Shown one piece after another: positions 1 through 8,498 of a stretch of 64,000 nucleotides of DNA. The notes under the pieces are model-generated. The model was not told where the DNA came from and ran no database searches. It was given only the letters and a program-made list of their open reading frames with translations. Where the stretch lies: positions 620,001-684,000 of the forward strand of contig JAJFTH010000003.1 of NCBI GenBank assembly GCA_021373135.1, in the 5' to 3' direction. Positions within the stretch are counted from its first letter, which is position 1; each line of letters opens with the position of its first letter. A program made the position numbers and the translations under genes. Source of the DNA: Bacteroidales bacterium (lineage in GTDB: Bacteria; Bacteroidota; Bacteroidia; Bacteroidales; UBA1402).

Positions 1-442
1 CCAGACAGTGAAGTTCTTCGCACATGAGCCAAAAATTGCCATGCTGTCTTATTCCAACTTTGGTTCAGACCAGAGCGGAAGTCCTGCATCTGTCCATGAA
101 GCCGTTTCACGCATTCAAAAAGAAAATCCAGACCTGTGTATCGACGGAGAAATGCAAGTGAACTTTGCACTCGACAAAGAGTTACGCGACCGTATCTATC
201 CTTTCACACGTTTAAGAGGAAAAGATGTAAACACGTTGGTATTCCCGAACCTGAGTTCTGCAAATGCCTCCTACAAGTTGATGCAGAGAATGTCTGATTC
301 AGAATCCATCGGACCGATCCAAATGGGATTGAACAAGCCCATCCACTTTACAGATGCTGAAAGTTCAGTTCGCGATATCGTCAATATCGTAGCCGTTGCC
401 GTCATCGACGCCATCGCCGAATCCAGAAAGAAAATGCTTTAA
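1..442 (+). CDS. maeB: NADP-dependent malic enzyme, C-terminal part (phosphate acetyltransferase-like domain), 5' end outside window
   Basis: The reading frame is open from the first bases of the window and ends in TAA at 442, so only about the last 146 residues are seen. They match the C-terminal PTA-like regulatory domain of the large malic enzymes (malate to pyruvate plus CO2 with NADP reduction), for example the SYSNFGS and NLSSANASYK segments. The domain normally follows an N-terminal malic enzyme half that must lie upstream. A strong bidirectional hairpin follows directly, separating it from the convergent permease gene. Family call is firm; the catalytic half cannot be checked. Confidence 0.85.
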   Translation, partial: QTVKFFAHEPKIAMLSYSNFGSDQSGSPASVHEAVSRIQKENPDLCIDGEMQVNFALDKELRDRIYPFTRLRGKDVNTLVFPNLSSANASYKLMQRMSDSESIGPIQMGLNKPIHFTDAESSVRDIVNIVAVAVIDAIAESRKKML

Positions 443-455
443 TCCAAAGCTCCAA

Positions 456-498
456 ATAAACAGGAAAGGCGGCCCAAAAGGCCGCCTTTCCTGTTTAT
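456..498. terminator. Bidirectional rho-independent terminator
   Basis: A perfect 19 bp inverted repeat (456-474 with 480-498) with a 5-base loop CAAAA sits between the convergent malic enzyme and permease genes. The stem is GC-rich at the loop (GGCGGCC) and A/T-rich at its base, so each strand ends in a short T tract. Confidence 0.85.
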
Positions 499-518
499 AA
501 AATCACCAAAAATCCATC

Positions 519-1760
519 CTAATCAAATCTGATGGCTTTCACTGGATTGATATGAGAGATTAATGCGGTAGGAAGCAAAACAACCATCAACGAAATCAAA
601 ACGGTTCCCACATTGACCAATATAATATAAGTCAAATCAAGTTCTATCGGAACAAAATCAACATAGTACGTTGCAGGATTCAAATGTATCACATGAAAGA
701 ATTTCTGAATCAAACAGCACCCTAATCCGATGATATTTCCCCAAAATAGTCCTTTTACAATTAAGAAAGTGGAAAGGTAAATGAATATCCTCCTAATGGA
801 AATATTGTTTGCACCCATAGCCTTGAACATTCCTATTAGATTGGTGTTTTCCAGAATGAGGATCAACAGCCCAGAAATGATATTGAATCCGGACACACAG
901 ATCATCAAAACCAATATCAGCCAAACATTCATATCCAAAAGATGAAGCCAGCTGAAAAGATCAGGATTCATTTCATAAAGATTTCGCATGTAAAACGAAT
1001 CATCATTCTTGTCTGCCAATCTGGCCATCTTGGCATAGACACCTTCTTCAACCTGGTCAAACCGATCCATGTCCTTCACAAAGATTTCCACTCCTGCCGC
1101 CTGATTATCAGACCAGCCGTTCAAATGCCGAACATGCCTGGCATCAGCAATCAGAAAATATTTGTCAAACTCAGAAAAATGCGTGTTATAAATACCCGAA
1201 ATTTTGAGTTTTCTTGCTGAGACAGATTCACCTTTGATAAAATATACCAAGAATGAATCTCCTAACCTCAGTTTCAGCAATTTGGAAAGATATTCTGAAA
1301 TAAGCACCTCATTGGAGGGTTTGGTATAATCCGGGAAAACTCCTTGAACAAGATTTTTAGCCAAGAATCTCTTGTCAAAATCAGCATCTGCCCCCTTAAA
1401 TACAACCGTCTGAAAATCGGACTCAGTCTTGATCATACCCGGTTTGGTGAAAAGACGTTGCACATGTCCTATGCCAGGCACTGAACGCAGGGCATCAAGA
1501 AGCGAATCCGGAGCATTCACCGGATTCATTTCATAGGTATAATTGGAATAATAGCTGGTGATCTGGATATGAGAATTGATTCCGATGATCTTGTTACGGA
1601 CCTCTTGCCTGAATCCCATCACGACGGCCCAGGCTATCAGCATCACAGCCAACCCCACCGAAATACCGATTATTGCAATCTTGGTGGCAGGTTCAGACTT
1701 TTTTTCCTGATGGCTTCGTTTGAAAAAAAGACGTTTGGCTATAAAATATTCCAGGTTCAT
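519..1760 (-). CDS. LolC/LolE-family lipoprotein-releasing ABC transporter permease (FtsX-like)
   Basis: Membrane subunit of the type that, with an ATPase, extracts lipoproteins from the inner membrane. The 413-residue protein has an N-terminal membrane segment (about residues 28-48), a large periplasmic domain (about 50-270) and three C-terminal membrane segments, the MacB_PCD/FtsX architecture. I start it at the ATG at 1760 (MNLEYFIAKRLFF), not at an in-frame ATG 16 codons upstream, because the aminotransferase stop lies one base before this ATG; the two genes are therefore translationally coupled. No ATPase gene is nearby, so the partner must be encoded elsewhere. LolE versus a generic FtsX-like permease cannot be settled here. 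Confidence 0.85.
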   Translation of the reverse strand: MNLEYFIAKRLFFKRSHQEKKSEPATKIAIIGISVGLAVMLIAWAVVMGFRQEVRNKIIGINSHIQITSYYSNYTYEMNPVNAPDSLLDALRSVPGIGHVQRLFTKPGMIKTESDFQTVVFKGADADFDKRFLAKNLVQGVFPDYTKPSNEVLISEYLSKLLKLRLGDSFLVYFIKGESVSARKLKISGIYNTHFSEFDKYFLIADARHVRHLNGWSDNQAAGVEIFVKDMDRFDQVEEGVYAKMARLADKNDDSFYMRNLYEMNPDLFSWLHLLDMNVWLILVLMICVSGFNIISGLLILILENTNLIGMFKAMGANNISIRRIFIYLSTFLIVKGLFWGNIIGLGCCLIQKFFHVIHLNPATYYVDFVPIELDLTYIILVNVGTVLISLMVVLLPTALISHINPVKAIRFD

Positions 1761-1761
1761 A

Positions 1762-2961
1762 TCAGAACCTTCTCCCTGGATAGACCTCGAGGGCTTTTTG
1801 TAGAACAATCATGGCCTTGGCCAACTCTTCCTTGCTGATCACATAAGCCATTCGGACCTCATTCATACCCACATCGGGGGTTGTGTAAAAACCGGAAGCC
1901 GGCGCAATCATTACCGTCTGCCCTTCATATTCAAATTCATCCAGCAACCAGGCACAAAACTTGTCCGCATCGTCAATCGGCAATTTGGCCACGGTATAGA
2001 AAGCACCCATCGGTATCGGTGTATAACAACCAGGAATCCTATTGATGGCATCAATCAAGAATTTACGACGCTCCACATATTCGTTGTAGACGGCAAGCAT
2101 ATAATCTTGGGAAGCATCCAGAGAAGCTTCAGCCACAATCTGTCCCAGCAAGGGCGGACTCAAACGAGCCTGACAGAACTTCATCACATCCTTACGAATC
2201 TGTGCATTCTTGGTAATGAGGGCTCCAATACGGATACCACATTCACTGTAACGTTTGGATACAGAATCTACCAAAACAACATTTTGTTCAATTCCTTTTA
2301 AATGACAGGCTGAAATATAAGGAGCACCCGTATAGCAGAATTCACGGTAAACCTCATCCGAGAAGAGATATAAGTCGTATTTCTTGACCAAATCACGAAT
2401 CTGGTTCATTTCCTGCTGGGTATATAAATAACCTGTCGGGTTGTTCGGATTGCAGATCATGATGGCCTTGGTCCTTGGGGTAATCAGTTTTTCAAACTCA
2501 GAAACAGGAGGCAAAGCAAAGCCTGTCTCAATGGTGCAAAGCAACGGTTTTATCACCGCACCCGCAGAAATGGCAAAAGCCGTATAGTTTGCATAAGCCG
2601 GTTCTGGAACGATGATTTCATCACCCGGATCCAGACAAGCCATGAAAGCAAAAAGCACAGCCTCAGAACCACCTGTCGTAATAATGATGTCGTCTACACA
2701 AACATCAATATTAAAACTTTGATAATAATCCACCAATTTTTCGCGAAAACTCCGGATACCTTCACTCGGACTATATTCCAGAATGTTACGGTCTATCGCC
2801 CGCAATGCATCCAAACCGATTTGTGGTGTCTTAATATCAGGTTGCCCGATATTCAAATGATAGACTGTCAAACCTTTAGCCTTTGCCTTATTGGCTAAAG
2901 GAACTAATTTTCGGATAGGAGATTCGGGCATCATGGCCCCTCGATTGGATGGCGTTGGCAT
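1762..2961 (-). CDS. Class I/II pyridoxal-phosphate aminotransferase (aspartate aminotransferase-like)
   Basis: 399 residues, normal for fold-type I aminotransferases, which transfer amino groups between amino acids and 2-oxo acids in the cytoplasm. Visible signatures are YSPSEGIRSFRE (about 63-74), NPNNPTG (171-177), SDEVY (201-205), and the PLP lysine K236 in SVSKR followed by the phosphate-binding arginine. The start MPTPSNRGAMMPESPIRKL matches the usual Bacteroidales N-terminus. A TATCTTTG promoter box lies about 40 bp upstream. It is the first gene of a two-gene operon with the LolE-like permease. Substrate specificity is not readable from sequence alone. Confidence 0.9.
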   Translation of the reverse strand: MPTPSNRGAMMPESPIRKLVPLANKAKAKGLTVYHLNIGQPDIKTPQIGLDALRAIDRNILEYSPSEGIRSFREKLVDYYQSFNIDVCVDDIIITTGGSEAVLFAFMACLDPGDEIIVPEPAYANYTAFAISAGAVIKPLLCTIETGFALPPVSEFEKLITPRTKAIMICNPNNPTGYLYTQQEMNQIRDLVKKYDLYLFSDEVYREFCYTGAPYISACHLKGIEQNVVLVDSVSKRYSECGIRIGALITKNAQIRKDVMKFCQARLSPPLLGQIVAEASLDASQDYMLAVYNEYVERRKFLIDAINRIPGCYTPIPMGAFYTVAKLPIDDADKFCAWLLDEFEYEGQTVMIAPASGFYTTPDVGMNEVRMAYVISKEELAKAMIVLQKALEVYPGRRF

Positions 2962-2998
2962 AATTGCTTTTAATTACTTGCATCTGATTTCTGAGGCG

Positions 2999-3030
2999 CA
3001 AAGATAAAAACAACGACGGGTAATTGCAAA
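2999..3030 (-). promoter_or_regulatory. Bacteroidota-type promoter of the aminotransferase operon
   Basis: On the minus strand a -33 TTTG (3027-3030) is followed 20 bp later by TATCTTTG (2999-3006), matching the TTTG-N19-TAnnTTTG consensus. The start codon lies 38 bp further down. Confidence 0.65.
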
Positions 3031-3103
3031 TAAAAGCATCAGCAAAGAAGAGGTTTCAGAAACGATATTTTTTCAAATTTAACAAAGCTTTTGCAGCAGA
3101 GTA

Positions 3104-3134
3104 TTGTTTGCTAAAGGCAGAAAATGTACATTTG
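3104..3134 (+). promoter_or_regulatory. Promoter of tatAC
   Basis: TTG at 3104-3106 and TACATTTG at 3127-3134 are 20 bp apart, with GCAGC following, the form usual in this phylum. It lies 54 bp upstream of the tatA start. Confidence 0.6.
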
Positions 3135-3187
3135 CAGCGATAAGATCTAAAATGATAGAAAAAGGGTAAAATTTATACGAACACATT

Positions 3188-3394
3188 ATGGACACAAATT
3201 TCTTGTTTTTAAACATGGGCGCACCAGAAATTATTATCATTGCCCTGGTCATTCTTTTGATTTTTGGTGGGAAGAAAATTCCTGAACTAATGAAAGGTCT
3301 TGGTAAAGGCGTCCGTAGTTTCAAGGATGGCATCAAAGATATTGACGAAGAAATCAATAAAGACCCGGAAAAAGACTCAGACAAAAAAGAATAA
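3188..3394 (+). CDS. tatA: Sec-independent protein translocase TatA
   Basis: 68 residues: a short N-terminus, one membrane helix (about residues 12-27, IIIIALVILLIFGG), the FGGKKIPEL hinge and an amphipathic helix with conserved glycines, then a charged tail (KDPEKDSDKKE). TatA oligomers form the pore for folded twin-arginine substrates. tatC follows 17 bp downstream. No separate tatB is present, as usual in Bacteroidota, where one TatA-type protein may serve both roles. Confidence 0.95.
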   Translation: MDTNFLFLNMGAPEIIIIALVILLIFGGKKIPELMKGLGKGVRSFKDGIKDIDEEINKDPEKDSDKKE

Positions 3395-3411
3395 TCTGAG
3401 CGACAGTTTTT

Positions 3412-4212
3412 ATGGAGGAAATGACATTTTGGGATCACCTCGAAGAACTCCGTATGGTTCTTTTTCGATGTATTGGAACCATAGTTGTCTTGAGCATCGG
3501 TTTCTTTATTGTTATGCCATGGATGTTTGACAAGGTCATCATGGCTCCCTGTTTCGGAGATTTTCCTATATATCGAATATTCTGCTCCCTTACCCGATAT
3601 TTCACAGAATCCTCATCTTTATGTGATGAAGCTTTTAAGGTCAATATCATCAATATCAGATTAGCCTCGCAGTTTCTCATCCATCTCCAGACATCCTTTA
3701 TTTTTGCCATCATTGTCGGACTTCCATTCCTCTTCTTCGAAATATGGAAATTTGTCCAGCCGGCTTTATACGACAAAGAAAAGAAAAGTTTTAGATTTGC
3801 GTTCTCATTGGCTTCCATCCTTTTCTATATCGGTTTGTGCCTGGGCTATTTTATCGTTTTTCCCATCACACTCCGTTTTCTAAACGACTATCAGCTCAGT
3901 GCCATCATTGTCAACCAACTTTCGCTGGACTCATACATGAGCACTTTTTTTAGCATGAATCTGATTATGGGTATCGTTTTTGAGATGCCTATACTATTCC
4001 TTATCTTATCAAAGTTAGGACTAATCCATCGCAGCTTTTTCAAGAAATGGCGCAAACATGCCATCGTCATACTGCTTATTTTGGCCGCTGTCATCACTCC
4101 TACCGGTGACCCCTTCACCCTCACCATTGTAGCCCTACCTCTTTACATCCTTTATGAGGTCAGCGGTCTCATCGTAAAAGATGACAAAAAAATCCCGGAT
4201 CAATCAAATTAA
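3412..4212 (+). CDS. tatC: Sec-independent protein translocase TatC
   Basis: 266-residue inner-membrane protein with six predicted membrane segments, the receptor for twin-arginine signal peptides. The N-terminal FWDHLEELR motif, with the glutamate used for signal peptide recognition, is intact, and a further F..FE.WKF motif is seen near residue 106. It is in an operon with tatA. Its last codons overlap a hairpin that, read on the opposite strand, looks like the terminator of prs. Confidence 0.95.
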   Translation: MEEMTFWDHLEELRMVLFRCIGTIVVLSIGFFIVMPWMFDKVIMAPCFGDFPIYRIFCSLTRYFTESSSLCDEAFKVNIINIRLASQFLIHLQTSFIFAIIVGLPFLFFEIWKFVQPALYDKEKKSFRFAFSLASILFYIGLCLGYFIVFPITLRFLNDYQLSAIIVNQLSLDSYMSTFFSMNLIMGIVFEMPILFLILSKLGLIHRSFFKKWRKHAIVILLILAAVITPTGDPFTLTIVALPLYILYEVSGLIVKDDKKIPDQSN

Positions 4213-4220
4213 TCCGGGAT
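4186..4220 (-). terminator. Terminator of prs, nested in the 3' end of tatC
   Basis: Inverted repeat ATCCCGGAT (4192-4200) and ATCCGGGAT (4212-4220) with an 11-base loop. On the minus strand it is followed by a run of seven T (4185-4191), and it lies 50 bp downstream of the prs stop. On the plus strand no T tract follows. Confidence 0.7.
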
Positions 4221-4271
4221 ATTGCATCAAGAGTCAAAGCTCTTTATATTTTTATGGATGGGTTATCTGAA

Positions 4272-5210
4272 TCAAATCAGATATTGTGAACTGATGGAAC
4301 GGTGATCAAACACACGTTCTATGGTATCGGCAAACATATCAGCAATACTTAATATCTTCACTTTAGAGCATTGTTTGTAATAAGGAATACTATCAGTCAC
4401 GATTATCTCTTCCAGAACTGAGTTTTCGATGCGCTCAGTGGCAGGTCCAGACATGACACAATGGCTGGCAATTGCCCTGACTGACAAAGCACCTTCTTCC
4501 ATCATGATTCCCGCAGCTTTGGTGATGGTTCCGGCAGTATCGACCATATCATCGATTAAAATGACATTCTTACCTTTCACCTTACCGATGATTTTCATTT
4601 CAGCCACTTCATTGGCACGTTCACGAGTCTTGTGACACAAGACCATCGGCAAATCAAGGAATTTGGCATAGCTGTTGGCACGTTTTGAACCACCAACGTC
4701 AGGAGTGGCTATGATGAGATTGTCCAAATTGAGGGATTTGATATAAGGAATGAAAATGGTTGAAGCATAAAGGTGATCCACAGGGACATTGAAAAATCCC
4801 TGAATCTGGTCTGCATGCAAATCCATGGTGATCAAACGTTCAATACCGGCAACTGACAACAAATCCGCAATCAGTTTGGCACCGATAGAAACACGCGGTT
4901 TATCCTTGCGATCCTGACGAGCCCAGCCAAAATAGGGAACGACAGCGATGATCTTGGCTGCAGAAGCACGTTTGGCAGCATCAACCATCAACAACAGTTC
5001 CATAAGGTTGTCAGAATTCGGAAAAGTGGATTGTATCAAATAAACCACTTCACCACGAATGGATTCTTCATAGGAAACGGAGAATTCGCCGTCTGCAAAA
5101 TGTTGAATGTTCATTTTCCCAAGAGGGCAACCAAGACTGGCACATATTTTCTCAGCAAGATATTGTGAATTCGTACCCGAAAACACTTTGTAGGAATCTT
5201 TTCCGTTCAT
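4272..5210 (-). CDS. prs: Ribose-phosphate pyrophosphokinase (PRPP synthetase)
   Basis: 312 residues, typical of class I enzymes. It makes PRPP from ribose 5-phosphate and ATP for nucleotide, histidine and NAD synthesis in the cytosol. The PRPP-binding loop VILIDDMVDTAGT, the flexible-loop region PYFGWARQDRK and the DLHADQIQGFF segment are all present. The minus-strand promoter box TACCTTTG is at 5246-5253, 36 bp upstream. It is a single gene between the amylase (same strand) and convergent tatAC. Confidence 0.95.
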   Translation of the reverse strand: MNGKDSYKVFSGTNSQYLAEKICASLGCPLGKMNIQHFADGEFSVSYEESIRGEVVYLIQSTFPNSDNLMELLLMVDAAKRASAAKIIAVVPYFGWARQDRKDKPRVSIGAKLIADLLSVAGIERLITMDLHADQIQGFFNVPVDHLYASTIFIPYIKSLNLDNLIIATPDVGGSKRANSYAKFLDLPMVLCHKTRERANEVAEMKIIGKVKGKNVILIDDMVDTAGTITKAAGIMMEEGALSVRAIASHCVMSGPATERIENSVLEEIIVTDSIPYYKQCSKVKILSIADMFADTIERVFDHRSISSQYLI

Positions 5211-5329
5211 AGAGTAGAAGAAATTTTAGTCCGTAAATGGTGTACCAAAGGTAGAACTTTTGAAATTAATTATACCCCATTCATACCGTAAAAAAATGAT
5301 TAAATTTTAACTTAAATACAAATCCATGT

Positions 5330-5345
5330 CTTAGGATATCCTAAG
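5330..5345. promoter_or_regulatory. Perfect 16 bp palindrome between amylase and prs
   Basis: CTTAGGATATCCTAAG is fully self-complementary with no loop. It sits 11 bp past the amylase stop and about 77 bp upstream of the prs promoter box. The lack of a loop and of a T tract suggests a dimeric protein-binding site rather than a terminator; its function is unknown. Confidence 0.4.
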
Positions 5346-5355
5346 CTGTTATATA

Positions 5356-7056
5356 TCAATCATTTTTATCGATGGAACATTTCAATAGCAAGCCAGCATT
5401 TGCTGAAATATCCAAAAACAAAGGACTATCGGAAGATAGACCGATGACCAAACGTTCACCCGTCAAAAGATCTCTTGAATCCCATGAATAGCCATCAGGA
5501 ATATTTAAATAATCAAAAGCGTATTTAGGAATATTCAGGCAAAAATGTTTTGACACTTCGGAAAAATTGGATATGACAAGAACGAATTCATGGTCAGCCT
5601 TGCGAAAAAAAGCAAACAATTTGGAGGAATCAAAGTTTGGGTTGTCATAATTGGCATACATCAAATCAAAAAAGAGTCCCTTAGAAAAAGATTTCTCCTG
5701 TCTGCACAAATGAAGTATGCGTTTATAAAATGACCTGACCTTTTTCTGTAGATCGGTCAGATTTTGTTCATTCCAGTTTCCAGAGTTATTCCAGGCAGCC
5801 AATGATTCTATAGTCCAGTAATCAAAGATGGTACTCCTTCCGTCCGTTTCACTGAATCCTTCACTGTACATACCTGTTTCGCCCAATTCCTGTCCGGCAT
5901 AAATCATCATAGGATTGGTTTGCATACAGGCCACTACAATAAGCGCAGGAAAACCTTTCTCCGGATCCATAGCAAAAAAATCAGAAGCCAAACGTTGCTC
6001 ATCGTGATTTTCAAGAAAATAGAGCATTTTGGCTTGAATATCGTTAACAGCTTGCCAACACCCTGTAATGGAAGAAGTTGATCCATACCCCTCCAATATC
6101 AGGCGTACAGTATCATACATTCCCATCTTGTCATACAAATAATCAAAACGTCCACGATTTAAGTAATCGGCATATTTCCCCGGTTTGTATATCTCAGCAA
6201 TAAAGATAATTGCTGCGTTCAGTTGCTTGATACGTGGAATAACCCATTCCCAAAATTCAACAGGTACCATTTCAGCCATATCACAACGAAAACCATCCAC
6301 ACCCATTTTGGCCCAATAGCCCAAGATGTCAAGCATCTTAAACCAAGTAGCCGGCACATGCTGAAAGTACTTTGTCATACCTCCCTGATAATCGACACCA
6401 TAATTCAGTTTGACGGTCTCATACCAGTCATTAACACCTGGATATGCCTTGAAACAATCATTACCGGTCACTTTGGCCGGAATTTCAACATAAGGTTTGT
6501 CACTTCCGGCATAAGGGTCAACACGTAACTGAAGTTTTTGATTGGGGAGATAATAAAAATTATTATCAGGATTAAATGATTGATTCACAAAATCATCAGA
6601 ACCAAAATCTCTTGTTCCGGATGGAGCGACATCCGATTTATATTGGCGCGCCACATGATTGGGCACAAAGTCTATGATAACCTTCAGACCAGATTGATGA
6701 CAGCGTTCAAGCAATGCTTTGAATTCTTCCATCCGATGAGCAGGATCAACGGCCAGATCCGGATCCACATCATAATAATCCTTGATGGCATAGGGAGATC
6801 CGGCTTTCCCTTTCACTACTGCAGGATGGTCTTTGACTATTCCATAAGCCGAATAATCAGTCTTGGTAGCATGTTCAATGATACCGGTAAGCCAAATATG
6901 AGAGACTCCAAGGTCACAAATGGACTGAAGAGCTTTCAGACTGATATCATTCAGCTTACCGCAGCCGTTTTGATCAATACTGCCATTATACACCGGATTC
7001 CCCCGGTTATTACTAAAATACCTGGGGAAGACCTGATAAATCACGATTTTACTCAT
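5356..7056 (-). CDS. GH13 alpha-amylase family glycosidase
   Basis: 566-residue (beta/alpha)8-barrel glycosidase acting on alpha-glucans. The four conserved GH13 regions are visible: region I DFVPNH (about 129), region II GFRCDMA with the nucleophile aspartate, region III FIAEIYKP with the acid/base glutamate, and region IV ENHDEQR with the transition-state aspartate. A C-terminal beta domain follows. There is no signal peptide, so it is probably cytoplasmic and works on stored glycogen or imported maltodextrins. The likely promoter TAACTTTG is at 7155-7162, and the leader carries a palindromic element shared with fabD. Exact specificity (amylase, glucosidase or transferase) is undecided. Confidence 0.85.
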   Translation of the reverse strand: MSKIVIYQVFPRYFSNNRGNPVYNGSIDQNGCGKLNDISLKALQSICDLGVSHIWLTGIIEHATKTDYSAYGIVKDHPAVVKGKAGSPYAIKDYYDVDPDLAVDPAHRMEEFKALLERCHQSGLKVIIDFVPNHVARQYKSDVAPSGTRDFGSDDFVNQSFNPDNNFYYLPNQKLQLRVDPYAGSDKPYVEIPAKVTGNDCFKAYPGVNDWYETVKLNYGVDYQGGMTKYFQHVPATWFKMLDILGYWAKMGVDGFRCDMAEMVPVEFWEWVIPRIKQLNAAIIFIAEIYKPGKYADYLNRGRFDYLYDKMGMYDTVRLILEGYGSTSSITGCWQAVNDIQAKMLYFLENHDEQRLASDFFAMDPEKGFPALIVVACMQTNPMMIYAGQELGETGMYSEGFSETDGRSTIFDYWTIESLAAWNNSGNWNEQNLTDLQKKVRSFYKRILHLCRQEKSFSKGLFFDLMYANYDNPNFDSSKLFAFFRKADHEFVLVISNFSEVSKHFCLNIPKYAFDYLNIPDGYSWDSRDLLTGERLVIGLSSDSPLFLDISANAGLLLKCSIDKND

Positions 7057-7104
7057 ATCATCATGTCTTTATTGAAAAAAATATTAATTCTTAAACATAG
7101 ATCC

Positions 7105-7150
7105 GATGAAACACAACATGTCCACGTTTGTAAAACATGATTGTTTCATC
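7105..7150 (-). promoter_or_regulatory. Palindromic leader element of the amylase gene, similar to one before fabD
   Basis: Ends GATGAAAC (7105-7112) and GTTTCATC (7143-7150) are inverted repeats. On the minus strand the element begins ATGAAACAATCATGTTT and closely resembles the fabD leader (ATGAAACGAACATGTTT). It lies at or just past the expected transcription start, so it is either an operator or an mRNA leader structure. Confidence 0.4.
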
Positions 7151-7183
7151 TTATCAAAGTTAGTTGAAAAAATCAATTAGAAT

Positions 7184-7221
7184 AAAAAAATGTGGGGATG
7201 AGTGATTAACACATTCCCACA
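7184..7221 (-). terminator. Terminator downstream of fabD
   Basis: Stem TGTGGGGATG (7191-7200) pairs with CATTCCCACA (7212-7221). On the minus strand a run of seven T follows. It lies 52 bp after the fabD stop. Confidence 0.75.
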
Positions 7222-7272
7222 TTAAAAAGTTTAATCTATACGAGATTATATATTCCAGACAAAATCAAATGC

Positions 7273-8154
7273 TTACTGAAATCCTTGAGTAGCAACCTCT
7301 TGATTGATTTTTTTAATCAAACCTTGTAACACTGAACCAGGACCAAGTTCCGTAAACAAATCCGCACCATCGGCAACCATGGCCTGAACAGACTGTGTCC
7401 ATCGAACCGGAGATGTGAGTTGAGCCACCAGATTGGCCTTGATTATTTCGGGATCTGTTTGTGGTTTTGCATTCACATTTTGATAAATCGGACAAACCGG
7501 CTTGGAAAATGGCGTTTTTTCGATGGCTGCAGCCAATTCCAAACGGGCAGGTTCCATCAGCGGAGAATGAAATGCACCACCGACACTGAGTTTAAGAGCT
7601 CGTTTTGCGCCGGCTTCGGTCAGTTTTTGACAAGCCAGGTCAACACCTTCATTGCTACCTGAAATCACGACCTGACCGGGACAATTATAGTTGGCAGGAA
7701 CCACCACTTCCTCTGTTATGGAAGCACAAACCGATTCAACAACATCATCCGGCAAGCCTAAAATGGCCGCCATTGTTGAAGGTTGAGCCTCGCAAGCTTT
7801 CTGCATGGCTAAAGCACGTTGATATACCAGCTTTAAACCGTCTTCAAAAGACAAAGCATCGGCAGTGACAAGTGCAGAAAATTCCCCAAGTGAATGTCCT
7901 GCTACCATTTCTGGTTGAAATTCAGCACCCATTGTCTTTGCCAATAAAACAGAGTGAAGAAAAATGGCAGGCTGAGTGACTTTTGTTTGACGCAAATCTT
8001 CAGCTGAACCGGAAAACATGATATCCGTAATTCGGAAACCCAAAATTTGATTGGCCTTTTCAAATAAATCATGAGCCAAAGGGGATTCGTCATATAAATT
8101 CTTCCCCATTCCTGTAAATTGAGCTCCCTGTCCGGGAAAAACATACGCTTTCAT
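7273..8154 (-). CDS. fabD: Malonyl-CoA:ACP transacylase
   Basis: 293 residues, the usual length. It transfers malonyl from CoA to acyl carrier protein in type II fatty acid synthesis in the cytosol. The nucleophile serine S88 is in GHSLGE, the oxyanion region FPGQGAQ is at 6-12, and the catalytic histidine is in GGAFHSPLM. The gene is monocistronic, with a terminator downstream and a TACCTTTG box at 8271-8278 that would give a leader of over 100 nt containing a hairpin (8197-8220). Confidence 0.95.
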   Translation of the reverse strand: MKAYVFPGQGAQFTGMGKNLYDESPLAHDLFEKANQILGFRITDIMFSGSAEDLRQTKVTQPAIFLHSVLLAKTMGAEFQPEMVAGHSLGEFSALVTADALSFEDGLKLVYQRALAMQKACEAQPSTMAAILGLPDDVVESVCASITEEVVVPANYNCPGQVVISGSNEGVDLACQKLTEAGAKRALKLSVGGAFHSPLMEPARLELAAAIEKTPFSKPVCPIYQNVNAKPQTDPEIIKANLVAQLTSPVRWTQSVQAMVADGADLFTELGPGSVLQGLIKKINQEVATQGFQ

Positions 8155-8498
8155 ATAATAATAATTTTTTCGTTTAAGGTTATATGGAACTCACATGTCC
8201 AATTTATCATAAACTTGGACGTTTTACAAACATGTTCGTTTCATATAAATCTTTTAAATAGTTAATGCTGCAAAGGTAATATTAATTCTTTTTACTACGA
8301 CAGCATCAAGTCTATTTTGCCGGAAGAGAATGTTCTTCGACTTTTCATGAATTAATTATCAACTATAAATTTATCATTTAGTGACGGACTATAAGTGAAT
8401 GTGAATCTTGTATCTAATTCTGCATCTTTCTTTAGTTTTAATATGGCGGAGTAGCCGTTTTTCTAATGAATAGCCAACGGCCTTCAATAGGTCTTTTC
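8155..8498. other. Intergenic region: fabD promoter and leader plus a short repeated motif
   Basis: No gene is supported here. It contains the minus-strand promoter box TACCTTTG (8271-8278), a leader hairpin GTCCAA/TTGGAC (8197-8202, 8215-8220), the element shared with the amylase leader (8219-8244), and the 15-mer AATATGGCGGAGTAG (8440-8454). That 15-mer recurs at 10170 and, with one change, at 13717. Confidence 0.5.
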
